Below are positions 32,690 through 45,362 of a stretch of DNA of 64,000 bases, in pieces (position 1 is the first letter of the stretch; every line of letters begins with the position of its first letter). The notes under the pieces are model-generated. The model was given only the letters and a program-made list of their open reading frames with translations. It was not told the DNA's origin and made no database searches. The DNA comes from Hygrophila difformis (lineage: Eukaryota; Streptophyta; Magnoliopsida; Lamiales; Acanthaceae), in the NCBI GenBank assembly GCA_030278955.1, contig JAOANR010000003.1, positions 32,441,227-32,505,226 of the forward strand, in the 5' to 3' direction. Made by a program: the position numbers and the translations under genes.

Positions 32690-34657
32690 CATTATCATTC
32701 ATCCGATTAGGCATCTTGTGGATTCAGCGCTACATTGGTGGCGAACTTGTGAGAACGAGTTTGCGAGGAGAGCAAGATTCACTTGGGAGGCGATCTGCTA
32801 TGCCTTGCGATCTCATTGTAAATCTCTCAGCTCATGGATGTCAAGAGGATGGAGTTCCTCACTCTGGAGGAAGTGGGGACATGGCAGTTCAGAATATTAC
32901 AAGCACTAAGTGGAGCATTCTGTGTTATTGCAAGTCATTATAAGGATAGTGCCACATATTGTTGAATGTGTAGGTACTATACTAGTTGACAACATACTAA
33001 ACTCGGGCACCGTGTTCACTTATATCCTCGGATATTATATCCAAACACCGGATGAGACCTTTGATGACTTATCATCCTCTGTGTCCTTACCATCTGGTGA
33101 TATAATACGAAGTGAATGGATAAGACCTGATGCACGTGTAACAAGAAAGGATTCAGGAGTTCAGCACTGATCTCGTGGTGCTAGACTTGGCGGATTCCGA
33201 TATCATACTGGGAATGGATTGTTGTCCTAGTACCAGACAAGGTTGGATTTTGGAGTAACAAGAATATCCGTCGACAACCAATAAGGTGAGAAAGTGATAT
33301 ATTACCCTAATGTTCGAGTTGTATCATCCGTGTCTTTTGCGGTTTTAAACAGAAAGGGGTACCCGGCGCATGTCTGCTATGTGCACGGGATCACACCACC
33401 TATATCAAGACCAGCAGTGTCACTAATTCCTATCATCTTATGATCTTCCGATGTAATTCCGATGAGATACCCGGGAGATAGATTTTTCCATAGACTTAGT
33501 GCAAGGGGCAACGCCGATTGCCAAGGCTCCCTAACGTATGACTCATGCAGAATTGAGGGAGTTGAAGGAACAACTTAAAGAGTTACTTGATAAAGAATAC
33601 TCACAACCAAGCGGTTCGCTTTGGGGAATACCGGTAATCTTTATGAGAAGAAGGATGAGAGTTGCAGATGTGCATCTATTACCGCGGACTTAATCAGGTG
33701 ACGGTCAAGAACTGGTATCCATTACCGAGGATCGACGACTTGTTTGATCAATTGGAGGGCGCTTCTACGCCTTCCAAGACGGATTGGAGATTCGGATACC
33801 ATCAGATTTGAGTAGCAAGAAGGGACTGCGAGAAAACATCCTTCCGAGCACATTATGGTCATTTTAAAGATACGGTGGTGCCGTTCGAAATGACTAACGC
33901 ACGGCGGTTTTCATGGACTTGATGCATCATGTGTTCAGACCATGGTTGGATGTGTGTATGGTCATTTTCGTCGATGAATTTAGGTATACTGTCCCGATCT
34001 ACAGACGCATAAGAAGCATCTCAGAACACTTTTGCAGGTGCTCAGGGAGCGTAAGTCGTAAGCCAAGCTTTCGAAGTGTGAATTCTGGACGGATAAGGTG
34101 GTTTTTCATGGACATATCATTTCTGGAGAAGGAATTTCTGTGGATCCAGCTAAGGTAGAAGCAATGTTGGAGTGGAATCCACCCTCTAATGCCAGTGAAG
34201 TGTGTAGTTTCCTTGGGTTAGTGGGGTACTACAAGAGGTTTATTGAGGGGTTCGCAAGCATTGCTCGACCCCTGACTCAGTGGTTGAGGAAAGATGTACC
34301 TTTTCAGTGGAGCGAGGATTGCCAGGAGGCATGTGAACCTTTGAAGGAAAAGGTGACAGAAGCTCCAGTTTTAGTGTTGCCCGATAAATCTGGAGAATAT
34401 GAGGTGTACCCCGATGCTTCTCATCGAGGACTTGGATGCGTGCTTATGCAGAAGGGCAGGGTGATTGCATATGCATCTAGGCAATTGAAGTCTCATGAGC
34501 TAAACTACCCGAAGCATGATCTTGAGAGGGCAACGGTTGTTCATGTATTAAAGATTTGGAGGGATTATCTATATGATGCGAAGTGCCAAATCTAATCCGA
34601 TCAAAAGCATTTAAAATGTCTCTATGCTGCAGACAAGATGAGCGGCAGACAGAGAAG
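32690..34657 (+). pseudogene. Element G gag to RNase H (heavily decayed)
   Basis: Recognisable pieces in changing frames: gag (SALHWWRTCENEFARRARFTW, about 32710-32800), protease end (DSDIILGMDCC, about 33195-33225), the RT approach (ELRELKEQLKELLDKEYSQP, about 33545-33605), [17 protein letters not shown] (about 33715-33770) and RT active site region VIFVDEF (about 33962), where the second catalytic Asp is Glu. An open stretch at 34098-34595 covers the end of RT and RNase H ([60 protein letters not shown]). Many stops and frameshifts; no product. Confidence 0.85.
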
Positions 34658-37175
34658 TGTAACACCCCGGTTTTTGGTCACCCAGGTCGGGATGTCACCG
34701 CCACACCTCCCTAGTAAGACACGGTTTTTCCGGCTTACTAAAAAGATGCAAGGCTAGGTATTTCAGTATTTAAAAGCTTTGAAAACATTTGCAAACAGCC
34801 CATACAATATAATCTCGAAAATAATAATATTATAGCGCAGCTGAAAAAGTATCTAAGTATAATATTGCAGCGGAAATATAAATACGACCAACATGGTCAA
34901 AACACGGGTTAAACAGGCCCGTTTATTCTAATGTCTAATGCAAGAATTTAAATAATAAAGTTTGCAAAATATAGTTCACCCCCATGCATGAGCTCATGAT
35001 CATTCCACATACTCTGTAAGGAAAAAGAAAAATAAAATGGTTTGATCAGCACAACTTGCTGAGTAAGTTAACACATGCATGATCGTAGGGTTTAAAAGCA
35101 ATTAATTTAATGTTTCATAAAAGCATGATAATATTCATAAATAATTTAAATGAAGCCATAAGTAATTTAAATAAAGCATTTAATAATTTAAAGAACAAAA
35201 ATTATTAAGATTTAACTATCCCCATTACTCCCAAGAACAATATAGCAAGTATTTTACGATTGCATCGCAATCTCGTCAATTTAGCTGGAAACCGGCGGCC
35301 GCAGCCGTATCTGCCATACCCAGTACCACTCCGGAGCCTCGAGAAACCCATAAGGATATTCACGAGAGTGTAGGCCATATATCTCATGCCGTTTTGGCAA
35401 CATATCTCAAATTTTTCGCGCGTGGTCACCATCGTCCATATAGGCACGAAGTGAATTGTTAGGAGGGCACCCTGCAGAGCACTCACCCCCTAATTTTAAC
35501 GATCAAGTTCGTAAAGGGGATTTCCTAAATTTCCAGATTTCATATAATTATTTCAAAGAGTCTTCTACTTGTTTCAACCTTAAAGGCTAGTTTCACCGTT
35601 TCAACAAGATTTCAAGATTTGACTCGGTCAACCACAGTTTACTCTAAAATTCAGTAAAAATCGAGTTTAATTCCAAAAATTCTGAACTTTCACCAATAAC
35701 TCAGAAACATTGAGATGAACAACTTTCGTGTTTTAACTTTTTCATTCCGAGTTACCGAAATAGGTCAAAATCATCAATTTTCGTCATAACCTAAATCGGT
35801 CCGAAATTCGTATACAGCAGTTCAAGATTATCAATATCTAACATAGCAAATCAACTCCAAATTTAATGAAATTTTACAGATATCATCTTAAGACATTTAT
35901 CTACAATTTTCGTGTTCGGCCAAAGATCTAAATCAGTCAAGAACCTATGTCAAAAACATGATCAAGATCAGACCTAGGTTCTGTCAAGAATTTCAAGATC
36001 CAATTTCAAGCAGCTCGGTTTCGGTTGGTTTTCACATATCAAATCGTCTATAAAATTTCTGAAAATTTTACAGTAGATAGATCTAAGCCTTAGGAACATT
36101 TTTCATGTTTTAAGTTTTTTCGTTTGAAGTCTTTTTAAGGTTCGGAAAAATTCATCAAAACTGTTGCGCCGGTAGAAAACATTCATTGACAGATTTACGC
36201 AAGATTCGATTCAAGCTTTTAGGTTTCGTGTTTTAATTACTCCCAAACCCATGTAAGTATTAACTTACAGATTTGTAGATATCCGGGATCGTCTATTTCG
36301 AAGGCGTGGCTTCCAGTCCTCCGTCTATCCTCTCCGTTCGTCGGGTTCTACGTTCTAGATTCGATTCGGGGCGTAGAAAGAAAAACAAGAAGATTAGGAT
36401 TCGTTTTCGAATCAACACGTAAGAGACGAATGGATCGGAACTTACCACGACATCTAGGAGACTCTGATTTTCGTCCAAATCAGTCTCGCCTTGGTCTCGT
36501 GCCTCCGACGACTCCAGAATTAGGGTTTTCGGACGTATAGAGAGTTGTAGGGTTTTGGAAAAGTATTCGGAGCTTTTAAGAGGTCTTATTTATAGTTAAA
36601 CAAGCCCTAGGGATGCCAAAGGTCTGCCCTAGGAGTCTTGAGCCGAATAGTGTTCAACCGAAGTCGGAAAATCCGGATTCGGGCGAGAAAATCTCGCACG
36701 GGCGAATCTGTCCGACGGCACGGTCGTGGCGCACCCTTCTCTCTTTGACCGCGCGGCCACCGCGCCGAACTCGCCTGGACTTCGGTCCGGGCGGGTCGTG
36801 CGATCCGTCGTGCCTTTCCTCCTCTCTTTCGGACTTCTATCCCTCTATGCTCCCGAATTCTGATTTCCCGGGGTATCTTCGGGTTTCTACTTTCTCTCTA
36901 GATTTTTACCCGGGTCTAATTGAACGTTTGGACTCGAATCCTGAGTTCATTGGCGTCGGGTTCCGGTGTACAATTTATTTATCCTTAATCAATTCTTTTT
37001 TATTTAATTAAATTCATTTAATTTCTTTTTAAGTTAAATCTCATTTCTCATTTCCTTATCTTTATTTATTTATTTATTTGCTGGATTTGGGATTTATTTA
37101 TTGTATTTATTTTATTTATTGTTTATTTATTTAATTATTGTTTTATTTTATGTTGGAAAATTCTCGGGTATTACA
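34658..37175 (-). repeat. Element D 3' LTR
   Basis: 2518 bp, TGTAACACC to GGGTATTACA. It has an (ATTT)n tract near the sense start, a TATAAATA box (36587-36594, minus), a donor-like GTAAGTTAATACTTAC motif (about 36254-36270) and a second GTGGTAAGTTC donor-like site (about 36445). One TTAGGRGGG stem pairing with CCCCCTAA lies near 35459-35500. It differs from the 5' LTR at a few dozen positions by eye. Confidence 0.94.
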
Positions 37176-37398
37176 GTCTACCCTACTTAAGAATCAACTT
37201 CGTCCTCGAAGTTGTGTTTCGGCTTTTCTCGTGCTACGGTCTGTTGTTTGTTTTATTATGTTGTGACTGAACTTAGAATTAAAACTTCTCAGCTGCCTAC
37301 GTACCCTGTGAAGGGATCAAGCCATAACGTAGTTCAAAAGTTTATAAAAATGCACGAAAAATAGGTGGTATGACATCCTCTCCCCCTTAAGATTGCAG
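37176..37398 (-). other. Element D 3' UTR with two polypurine tracts
   Basis: Sense: outer tract CTTAAGGGGGAGAGGA (37376-37391) with a decayed LTR-start-like TGTCATACCACC after it, the CCCTGTGAAGGGATC block (37309-37323), CTTCGAGGACGAAGTTGATT and the inner tract CTTAAGTAGGGTAGAC (37176-37191) next to the LTR. Confidence 0.75.
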
Positions 37399-40300
37399 TT
37401 ATGTCCCCATAATTGTGTCGGTATCGATTTGGAACAATGTCGGGTAGCGTTCTCTCATGTCGGATTGTACTTCCCAAGTTGTCGTTTCACTTTCGTGGTT
37501 CGACCAAAGAACCTTGATCATTTTGACGGTTTTGTTCCTCGTTACTCGTTCCTTAGTGTCAAGAATACGCACTGGGACTTCTTCATAAGTCAAATCTTCA
37601 TCGAGCTCAATTATCTCCGGTTGAAGTACATGTGTCGGGTCCGGCACATACTTCTTTAGTTGTGAGACATGGAAGACATTATGAACTCGATCTAATTGCT
37701 GCGGTAAAGCCAGTTGGTAGGCTAAATTCCCGACTCGTTCTAGAATCTCGTAAGGTCCTATGTATCGAGGACTCAACTTCCCTCGCTTGCCAAAGCGCAT
37801 CACCCCCTTCATTGGTGATATCTTTAGCATGACCCTATCTCCCACTTGAAATTCTAGGTCTCGTCGTCTCACGTCAGCGTAACTCTTCTGACGGTCTTGA
37901 GCGGCTTTCATTTTCCCTTGAATCACTTTGATTTGTTGAGCCATGTCTTGGATAAGTTGTGGTCCCACTACAACTGACTTATCGTTTTCTTCCCAGCTCA
38001 ACGGGCTTCGGCACTTTCGTCCATACAACGCCTCGAAAGGTGCCATGCCAATGCTAGCATGGTAGCTATTATTATAAGAGAATTCGATTAAGGGTAAATG
38101 GGATTCCCAATTTCCCTTAAATTCCAACACGCATGCTCTCAGCATGTCTTCTAGTGTTTGGATTGTTCTCTCGGTTTGACCATCCGTCATTGGGTGGAAT
38201 GCGGTGCTCATTTTGATTTGAGTACCGAGAGCTTTTTGTAACTCCATCCAAAAGTGAGAGATAAATCTACTGTCTCTATCGGAAATGATGTCATGTGGTA
38301 CTCCATGTCGTCGTACCACATTATCAACGTAGGCTCGGGCCAATTGGTCCATAGTCCACGTGTCCTTCATCGGGATAAATATGGCTGTCTTCGTTAGCCT
38401 ATCCACAATCACCCAAATCTTGTTCATGCCTTTAGGTGATCGGGGTAATCCCGAGACAAAGTCCATCGAGATGCTATCCCAATTCCAACTTGGAATCTCT
38501 AGTGGTTGCATCAATCCTAAGGGTTTATGTCGCACTGCCTTAACCTTTTGGCAGGTGAGACATTTCGTCACGAAGTCTGCCACTTCCTTCTTCATTCCCG
38601 GCCACCAATAGATCTTCTTCAGATCTTTGCAAAGTTTGTCGCCTCCGGGATGCACTGAATATGGCGTGTTGTGCCCTTCATCCATCAACCTTCGCTTCAA
38701 CTCGGCACATTTAAGGGGCACGCACCATCTCCCTTTGAAACGAATGCTTCCATCCTCATGGACAACAAATCCTATTGCCTTTCCTTCGGCAATATACCCC
38801 CTTATCTTCTCGAGTTTCGCATCGCCCGGTTGGGCGAGCTTAATCTCGTCCAATATTGGAGTTTCTACGACCATGGCGTTGATCGTTTCACTCACTGTGC
38901 CAGGATGCACAAGTTCTAACTCCAATCTTGCTAACTCCATGTACAATGGCGGCGGAATTACCAACGAGTTTGTCACGTGTTGGGTTTTCCGACTTAGGGC
39001 ATCGGCTACCACATTCGCCTTCCCCTCGTGGTATGCTATCTCTAAATCGTAGTCTTTAATAAGTTCCAACCACCTTCGCTGTCTCAAATTCAACTCCTTC
39101 TGAGTGAATATATATTTCAAGCTCTTGTGGTCGGTGAACATTCGACACTTCCGCCCATAAAGATAATGTCTCCATATCTTTAGAGCGAAAACGACCGCTG
39201 CCAACTCCAGGTCATGTGTCGGATAATTCTCCTCGTGAGGTTTTAGTTGGCATGATGCGTACGCTACGACTCTCGAGTCTTGCATCAAGACACAACCTAA
39301 ACCTTCCTTCGAAGCATCGTTGTAAACTTCGAAGTCACCATTCTCTGATGGTAGTGTTAATACGGGTGTGGTTGTGAGTCGTTTCTTCAGCTCTTGAAAC
39401 GTTGTCTCACAAGCCTCTGTCCAAACGTATTTTACTCCCTTCTTAAGTAGCTGGGTCAAAGGTCGTGCGATTTTAGAAAAATCCTTCACGAACCGTCTAT
39501 AGTATCCGGCTAAGCCAAGAAAACTCCTTATCTCGGTTTGGCTCTTGGGAGTTGCCCACTCAGTTACGGCAGAGACTTTTGCCGGATCCACTGAAACTCC
39601 ATCAGCGGATACTATATGTCCAAGAAATGCTACCTCCTTCAACAAAAAATCGCATTTGGACAGTTTGCCGTATAGTTGATTCTTTCGCAAGGTCCCTAAC
39701 ACTTGGTGCAAGTGCTGGGCATGCTCCTCCTCGTTTTTCGAGTAGATCAGGATGTCATCAATGAACACCACTACGCACTGATCTAACAGCTCTCGAAATA
39801 CATTGTTCATGAGGTTCATAAACATTGCCGGAGCATTTGTTAACCCAAAGGATAACACTGTGAACTTGTAGTGACCATATCGAGTTCGAAACACCGTCTT
39901 CGAAATGTCTTTCTCGGCAATTCTCAACTGATGATACCCAGATCGTAAGTCGATCTTCGAGAATACTGAAGCTCCCTTCAGTTGATCAAATAGATCCTCT
40001 ATTCTCGGCAGAGGGTATTTATTTTTGACGGTCACTTGGTTTAGTCCTTGGTAATCTATGCAAAGACGTAGTCCTCCGTCTTTCTTCTTAACGAATAAAA
40101 CCGGTGCTCCCGAGGGGGAAGTACTCGGCCTTATATACCCCTTTCCTAGCAGCTCCTCGAGTTGGTCTTTTAACTCCTTCATTTCCAGTGGTGCCATCCG
40201 GTACGGAGCTTTTGAGACAGGCTCTGTGCTCGGAATGAGATCTATAGTGAACTCAAGATCTCTCTCAGGTGGCATTCCCGGGATGTCTTCAGGAAACACA

Positions 40301-42117
40301 TCCGGGTACTCTCTTACCACTGGTATGCTATCAACCTTGTTCTCTTCCGCCTCAAGATTGTGCACATAGCACGCATATAGTTCATACCCTTTACGCATCA
40401 AGTTACTTAGTTTAAGTGCACTAACGATTTTGTTACTCTTCTTAGGGGGCTGAGAGTAAAATATAACTCTCTTTCCCCTACTTTTTGACAAGGTGATCTT
40501 TTGTTTTTGACATTCGATCACCGCTTTATACTGGGATAACCAATCCATCCCCAGTATGATGTCAAAGTCTCTTAAGTTAAATTCTACTAAGTTCGCGAAG
40601 AATTCTACGTTCTTTATCACGATAGGAATTCCGTTATATCGTTTAGAGCAAGATACTACTTCTCCAGAAGGCAATTGAATTCCTAAGCTAATTCTCTCGC
40701 ACTTAGGTAGATCTAACTCAGACACTATCCTTGATGCTATGATTGAGCAACTAGCTCCAGAATCAACTAGAACTCTAAGGGGTGTATTCGAAACGTGAAA
40801 TGTACCTGCCATCACTTCTCCTTGCGCAGGCACGTCCGCTTGGTTAGCCACATTGAGCCTCCCCACAGGGCGTCCTTGGTTGCCCTGCTGATTCGCATTC
40901 TGCTGCTGGTTTTGTTGTTGGTTTTGATTCTGCGGGAGCGGAGGTCGTTGGTTCTGGTTCTGATTCGGTGGCCTAATTTGGTTTTGAGGGGGTCTATACC
41001 CCTGGTTATTTCCGTTCCGCCCATTTTGGTTCTGAGGCTGTTCCTGCCCCGTGACCAGGTCTTCCCTTTTCGTTATGTTTTCAAGCCTAGTTCGGCACTC
41101 CCGACGTATGTGACCCATTCGACCACATCGGAAGCAGGCGCCCTGTTGAGGGCATCCCCTCGTCAGATGGGGTCGTCCACACCTTGGGCAGGGTGGTACG
41201 GGTTCTTCTTGGTTAAACCTTCTCCCATTATTGTTTTGTTGCGGCCTATTTGACCCTCTCCGCTGTTCGTTCCTTCCAGTGTTGTTCTCGCTTCTCGAGT
41301 CCCGGTTTCTCTTATCTTGGGGACCCCTGCTGGACTCCCCACTCACCCTTCTTTTCAGTTGTTGCACACGCGCTACCGCCACATCACAGTCATACACAAC
41401 TTGCAAGTCGGGGTAGTGTACCCCCGCGATCACCTCGCGAACAGACATGTTCAGTCCCATCTCGAACTTTTGAGCCTTCTCCGCATCCGTGGGTACGAGT
41501 CTTGGTGCGAACCTCACCAGCTCCTTGAATCGTGTGTAGTACTCTTGTACGGTTTGGCCTCCTTGTTTCAGTGACATGAATTCTTCGTACATTGCAGCTT
41601 TAGTACTCAAGGGATAGAATCGATCCCTGAGTAGTTCCATCATCTCCATCCACGAGTAGGGCTCGTCATCTTCAGTCAGCTTAGCTTGAATCGCCTGCCA
41701 CCAGTCGTCCGCTTCGCCTCCCAAGTAGTACGAAGCGACATGCACCCTTTCTCCTTCCGGACATTTGACTGCTCCCAGCAGCTTGTCGAAGGTCCGGATC
41801 CATTCCTCCAGTTTGGCTGGATCCTCCTCACCAGCATAGTGGGGTGGCTGGTAAGGATTCACCACGGCCAGATAGTTGGGACGAGCTTGGGGCGGAGGTA
41901 CCGCCGCAGCTTGACCCTGATTGACTTGTGCGTTCCCTAGCGCAATCAAGACCTCTTCTATCGTCCGAAGACGATCGCCCACATTGTTCGGTGCGGGGGC
42001 GTCCTGCGCACCTTGAGGTTGTTCCTCTACAGGTTGAGCGGGTTCGGTGTCATTTGGTGGCACTTCAGTAGTAGTTTGGGGAGCAGGTTGGTTCCTTGAT
42101 CTACCTCGTGGTGCCAT
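37399..42117 (-). CDS. Intact gag-pol polyprotein of element D
   Basis: 1572 codons from [10 protein letters not shown] (an upstream in-frame Met at 42159 is less likely, because sister elements start at MAPRG). It encodes everything for retrotransposition. Capsid core about 100-240; zinc knuckles 310-322 ([13 protein letters not shown]) and 328-341 ([14 protein letters not shown]); Q/N-rich linker 355-415; aspartic protease 450-530 with DSG at 452; RT 640-850 with Asp723 and FIDDIL (Asp787/788); RNase H 925-1045 with Asp934, Glu971, Asp996, Asp1039; integrase with HHCC (His1149, His1156, Cys1186, Cys1189) and D,D-35-E (Asp1219, Asp1280, Glu1316); GPYEI at 1454; chromodomain-like tail 1525-1562. 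The single frame means Gag and Pol are made as one protein. All catalytic residues I checked are present. Confidence 0.97.
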   Translation of the reverse strand: MAPRGRSRNQPAPQTTTEVPPNDTEPAQPVEEQPQGAQDAPAPNNVGDRLRTIEEVLIALGNAQVNQGQAAAVPPPQARPNYLAVVNPYQPPHYAGEEDPAKLEEWIRTFDKLLGAVKCPEGERVHVASYYLGGEADDWWQAIQAKLTEDDEPYSWMEMMELLRDRFYPLSTKAAMYEEFMSLKQGGQTVQEYYTRFKELVRFAPRLVPTDAEKAQKFEMGLNMSVREVIAGVHYPDLQVVYDCDVAVARVQQLKRRVSGESSRGPQDKRNRDSRSENNTGRNEQRRGSNRPQQNNNGRRFNQEEPVPPCPRCGRPHLTRGCPQQGACFRCGRMGHIRRECRTRLENITKREDLVTGQEQPQNQNGRNGNNQGYRPPQNQIRPPNQNQNQRPPLPQNQNQQQNQQQNANQQGNQGRPVGRLNVANQADVPAQGEVMAGTFHVSNTPLRVLVDSGASCSIIASRIVSELDLPKCERISLGIQLPSGEVVSCSKRYNGIPIVIKNVEFFANLVEFNLRDFDIILGMDWLSQYKAVIECQKQKITLSKSRGKRVIFYSQPPKKSNKIVSALKLSNLMRKGYELYACYVHNLEAEENKVDSIPVVREYPDVFPEDIPGMPPERDLEFTIDLIPSTEPVSKAPYRMAPLEMKELKDQLEELLGKGYIRPSTSPSGAPVLFVKKKDGGLRLCIDYQGLNQVTVKNKYPLPRIEDLFDQLKGASVFSKIDLRSGYHQLRIAEKDISKTVFRTRYGHYKFTVLSFGLTNAPAMFMNLMNNVFRELLDQCVVVFIDDILIYSKNEEEHAQHLHQVLGTLRKNQLYGKLSKCDFLLKEVAFLGHIVSADGVSVDPAKVSAVTEWATPKSQTEIRSFLGLAGYYRRFVKDFSKIARPLTQLLKKGVKYVWTEACETTFQELKKRLTTTPVLTLPSENGDFEVYNDASKEGLGCVLMQDSRVVAYASCQLKPHEENYPTHDLELAAVVFALKIWRHYLYGRKCRMFTDHKSLKYIFTQKELNLRQRRWLELIKDYDLEIAYHEGKANVVADALSRKTQHVTNSLVIPPPLYMELARLELELVHPGTVSETINAMVVETPILDEIKLAQPGDAKLEKIRGYIAEGKAIGFVVHEDGSIRFKGRWCVPLKCAELKRRLMDEGHNTPYSVHPGGDKLCKDLKKIYWWPGMKKEVADFVTKCLTCQKVKAVRHKPLGLMQPLEIPSWNWDSISMDFVSGLPRSPKGMNKIWVIVDRLTKTAIFIPMKDTWTMDQLARAYVDNVVRRHGVPHDIISDRDSRFISHFWMELQKALGTQIKMSTAFHPMTDGQTERTIQTLEDMLRACVLEFKGNWESHLPLIEFSYNNSYHASIGMAPFEALYGRKCRSPLSWEENDKSVVVGPQLIQDMAQQIKVIQGKMKAAQDRQKSYADVRRRDLEFQVGDRVMLKISPMKGVMRFGKRGKLSPRYIGPYEILERVGNLAYQLALPQQLDRVHNVFHVSQLKKYVPDPTHVLQPEIIELDEDLTYEEVPVRILDTKERVTRNKTVKMIKVLWSNHESETTTWEVQSDMRERYPTLFQIDTDTIMGT

Positions 42118-42118
42118 T

Positions 42119-42120
42119 CT
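42119..42120 (-). promoter_or_regulatory. Acceptor-like AG directly before gag of element D
   Basis: Sense CCCTATTTCTAACAG, then AATGG. A pyrimidine-leaning stretch with TTCCTAATCC about 20 bases upstream resembles a plant 3' splice site. TAACAG before the gag ATG is conserved in A (10780-10781), B, C (20928-20929) and H (50398, 54397). Splicing is inferred, not shown. Confidence 0.35.
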
Positions 42121-42840
42121 GTTAGAAATAGGGTGGATTAGGAATTGTGAAATTAACATATAGTCTAAACGATTTTTGTATATGTGTTTTGTAATTTCGC
42201 ACGTGGTGCTCGCTCGAACTAAGAAGCGCCGTACGCTCCTGGGTTTTATTTTATTTGATTTAATTTTATTTCGATTTTTTTTTTTATTTTTTTTTGAATT
42301 TCAGATTTTGCATTCGTTGTTTGGGAAACCAAACAAGATTTTTGGGATAAAGAGTGTTTTAATAAAAACTTGATTTTTATCGCTCAGTATGAGGAAATTG
42401 TCTAATTCGTACAAGGATAAGAATGGCTAAGGTCGAGATTTGCTATGCTTAGGCGTGCGCCTAGATGAACGCGATCTAGAACTACGGCAAGATCAGTTTC
42501 TAGTGAGCGTTTCTAATTTGATGTCAAGTGTCTAAGTCATCTAGTGCAAGCAAAAGATCTAAGTTAATATTCGCCGAGATTCTAGGTTAAACTTCGCCAA
42601 GATTCTAAGTTAGAATTCGCCAAGATTCTAAGTTCTCTACATAAAAGAGATGCAATATGCAAATGCGAATGATGATTTCCCCCCCAAAAATAATTTATGC
42701 ACTATATATATATTTTTCCCATGGGTTTTAAAATAAAAAATTTCTCCATGGAAATAATACTTTAAAATTTAAAATAATAGTCAAAATATTAATAGTAGTT
42801 TAATAATAATAAGGGTTTAAAAATAATAGTTTAGAAATAG

Positions 42841-42856
42841 CCGGGCTCTGATACCA
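42841..42856 (-). promoter_or_regulatory. Element D primer binding site (tRNA-iMet)
   Basis: TGGTATCAGAGCCCGG on the minus strand, three bases inside the 5' LTR. Confidence 0.95.
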
Positions 42857-44464
42857 ACTTGTAACACCCCGGTTTTTGGTCACCCAGGTCGGGATGTCAC
42901 CGCCACACCTCCCTAGTAAGACACGGTTTCTCCGGCTTACTAAAGAGATGCAAGGCTAGGTATTTCAGTATTTAAAAGCTTTGAAAACATTTGCAAACAT
43001 CCCATACAATATAATCTCGAAAATAATAATATTATAGCGCAGCGGAAAAAGTATCTAAGTATAATATTGCAGCGGAAATATAAATGCGACCAACATGGTC
43101 AAAACACGGGTTAAACATGCCCGTTTATTCTAATGTCTAATGCAAGAATTTAAATAATAAAGTTTGCAAAATATAGTTCCCCCCCATGCATGAGCTCATG
43201 ATCATTCCACACACTCTGTAAGGAAAAAGGAAAATAAAATGGTTTGGTCAGCACAACTTGCTGAGTAAGTTAACACATGCATGATCGTAGGGTTTAAAAG
43301 CCATTAATTTAATGTTTCATAAAAGCATGTTAATATTCATAAATAATTTAAATGAAGCCATAAGTAATTTAAATAAAGCATTTAATAATTTAAAGAACAA
43401 CAATTATTAAGATTTAACTATCCCCATTACTCCCAAGAACAATATAGCAAGTATTTTACGATTGCATCGCAATCTCGTCAATTTAGCCGGAAACCGGCGG
43501 CCGCAGCCGTATCTGTCATACCCAGTACCACTCCGGAGCCTCGAGAAACCCATAAGGATATTCACGAGAGTTTAGGCCATATATCTCATTCCGTTTTGGC
43601 AACATATCTCAAATTTTTCGCGCGTGGTCACCATCGTCCATATATGCACGAAGTGAATTGTTAGGAGGGCACCATGCAGAGCACTCACCCCCTAATTTTA
43701 ACGATCAAGTTCGTAAAGGGGATTTCCTAAATTTCCAGATTTCATATAATTATTTCAAAGAGTCTTCTACTCGTTTCAACCTTAAAGGCTAGTTTCACCG
43801 TTTCAACAAGATTTCAAGATTTGACTCGGTCAACCACAGTTTACTCTAAAATTCAGTAAAAATCGAGTTTAATTCCAAAAATTCGGAAATTTCACCACTT
43901 ACTCAGAAACATCGAGATGAACAACTTTCGTGTTTTAACTATTTCAATCCGAGTTACCGAAATAGGTCAAAATCATCAAGTTTCGTCATAACCTAAATCT
44001 GTCCGAAATTCATATACAGCAGTTCAAGATTATCAAGATCTAACATAGCAAATCAACTCCAAATTCAATGAAATTTTACAGAGATCTTCTTAAGACATTT
44101 ATCTACAATTTTTATGTTCCGCCAAAGATCTAAATCGGTCAAGAACCTATGTCAAAAACATGATCAAGATCGGACCTAAGTTCTGTCAAGAATTTCAAGA
44201 TCCAATTTCAAGCAGCTCGGTTTCGGTTGGTTTTCACATATCAAATCGTCTCTAAAAATTTTGAAACTTTTACAGTAGATAGATCTAAGCCTTAGGAACG
44301 ATTTTCGTGTTTTAGGTTTTTTCGTTTGAAGTGGTTTTAAGGTTCGGAAAAATTCGTCAAAACTGTTGCGCCGGTAGAAAACATTCATTGACAGATTTAC
44401 GCAAGATTCGATTCAAGCTTTTAGGTTTCGTGTTTTAATTACTCCCAAACCCATGTAAGTATTA

Positions 44465-44470
44465 ACTTAC
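44465..44470 (-). promoter_or_regulatory. Donor-like GTAAGT in element D 5' LTR
   Basis: Sense ...AAATCTGTAAGTTAATACTTAC, about 320 bp downstream of the TATA box. The GTAAGTTAA core recurs at the same relative place in every LTR family here: A 13489-13494, C 23990-23995, the solo LTRs near 59558 (plus) and 62250 (minus). It would lie in the 5' leader of the transcript. Confidence 0.4.
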
Positions 44471-44788
44471 AGATTTGTAGATATCCGGGATCGTCTATTT
44501 CGAAGGCGTGGCTTCCAGTCCTCCGTCAATCCTCTCCGTTCGTCGGGTTCTACGTTCTAGATTCGATTCGGGGCGTAGAAAGAAAAATAAGAAGATTAGG
44601 ATTCGTTTTTGAATCAACACATAAGAGACGAATGGATCGGAACTTACCACGACGTCTAGGAGACTCTGATTTTCGTCCAAATCAGTCTCGCCTTGGTCTC
44701 GTGCCTCCGACGACTCCGGAATTAGGGTTTTCGGACGTATAGAGAGTTGTAGGGTTTTGGAAAAGTATTCGGAGCTTTTAAGAGGTCT

Positions 44789-44796
44789 TATTTATA
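44789..44796 (-). promoter_or_regulatory. TATA box of element D 5' LTR
   Basis: TATAAATA on the sense strand, conserved at 36587-36594 in the other LTR and in B. Confidence 0.6.
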
Positions 44797-45362
44797 GTTA
44801 AACAAGCCCTAGGGACGCCCAAGGTCTGCCCTAGGAGTCTTGAGTCGAATGGTGTTCAACCGAAGTCGGAAAATCCGGATTCGGGCGAGAAAATCTCGCA
44901 CGGGCGAATCTGTCCGACGGCGCGGTCGTGGCGCGCCCTTCCCTCTTTGACCGCGCGGCCACCACGCCGAACTCGCCTGGACTTCGGTCCGGGCGGGTCG
45001 TGCGATCCGTCGTGCCTTTCCTCCTCTCTTTCGGACTTCTATCCCTCTATGCTCCCGAATTCTGATTTCCCGGGGTATCTTCGGGTTTCTACTTTCTCTC
45101 TAAATTTTTACCCTGGTCTAATTGAACGTTTGGACTCGAATCCTTCAGTTCATTGGCGTCGGGTTTCGGTGTACAATTTACTTATCCTTAATCAATTCTT
45201 TTTATTTAATTAAATTCATTTAATTTCTTTTTAAGTTAAATCTCATTTCTCATTTCCTTATCTTTATTTATTTATTTATTTGCTGGATTTAGGATTTATT
45301 TATTGTATTTATTTTATTTATTGTTTATTTATTTAATTATTGTTTTATTTTATGTTGGAAAA

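Larger units (their letters stand above)
42118..42859 (-). other. Element D leader, without the coiled-coil ORF
   Basis: Poly-T and TTTTATTTT low complexity (42244-42300), a short triplicated GCCAAGATTCTAAGTTA-type repeat (42555-42640), the CCCCC run and the primer site. The part next to the primer site resembles the B leader (AGCAAAAGATCTAAGTTAA), but the B ORF is not there. Confidence 0.7.
34658..45362 (-). mobile_element. Element D: autonomous-type Tekay retrotransposon with intact gag-pol
   Basis: 10.7 kb, minus orientation, nested in the RNase H region of G. LTRs are 34658-37175 and 42860-45362, the primer site is perfect and there is one uninterrupted gag-pol ORF. The outer end of the 5' LTR lacks its last about 15 bases (TTCTCGGGTATTACA), and about 60 bp of G (the codons between GRQR and KANRVADALSR) are gone at the same joint. 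A small deletion after insertion removed both, which explains the absent target duplication. D is the only element here that could supply enzymes. Confidence 0.93.
42860..45362 (-). repeat. Element D 5' LTR (outer 15 bp missing)
   Basis: 2503 bp matching 34658-37175 except for the missing sense-start terminus. The TATA box remains at 44789-44796. Loss of the outer terminus is upstream of the promoter, so transcription need not be affected, but an intact integration end could still be regenerated only from the 3' LTR copy. Confidence 0.93.

Noticed and set aside
32405..32698. 97-codon minus-strand ORF
   Set aside because: Its C-terminal part is K/N low complexity from a T-rich tract, it has no recognisable motif, and it lies next to repeat arrays.
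34653..34657. AGAAG as target duplication of element D
   Set aside because: The right end of D is truncated and the first G-derived bases there (GAAAG) belong to codons about 60 bp further along the host, so similarity is accidental.
36293..36478. 61-codon ORF in element D LTR (also 44495-44680) as a possible leader peptide
   Set aside because: It is conserved between the two LTRs only as expected from their similarity. It crosses a donor-like site, and its counterpart in the plus-oriented solo LTR near 59374-59562 is not conserved in length or sequence. Not enough to call a gene.
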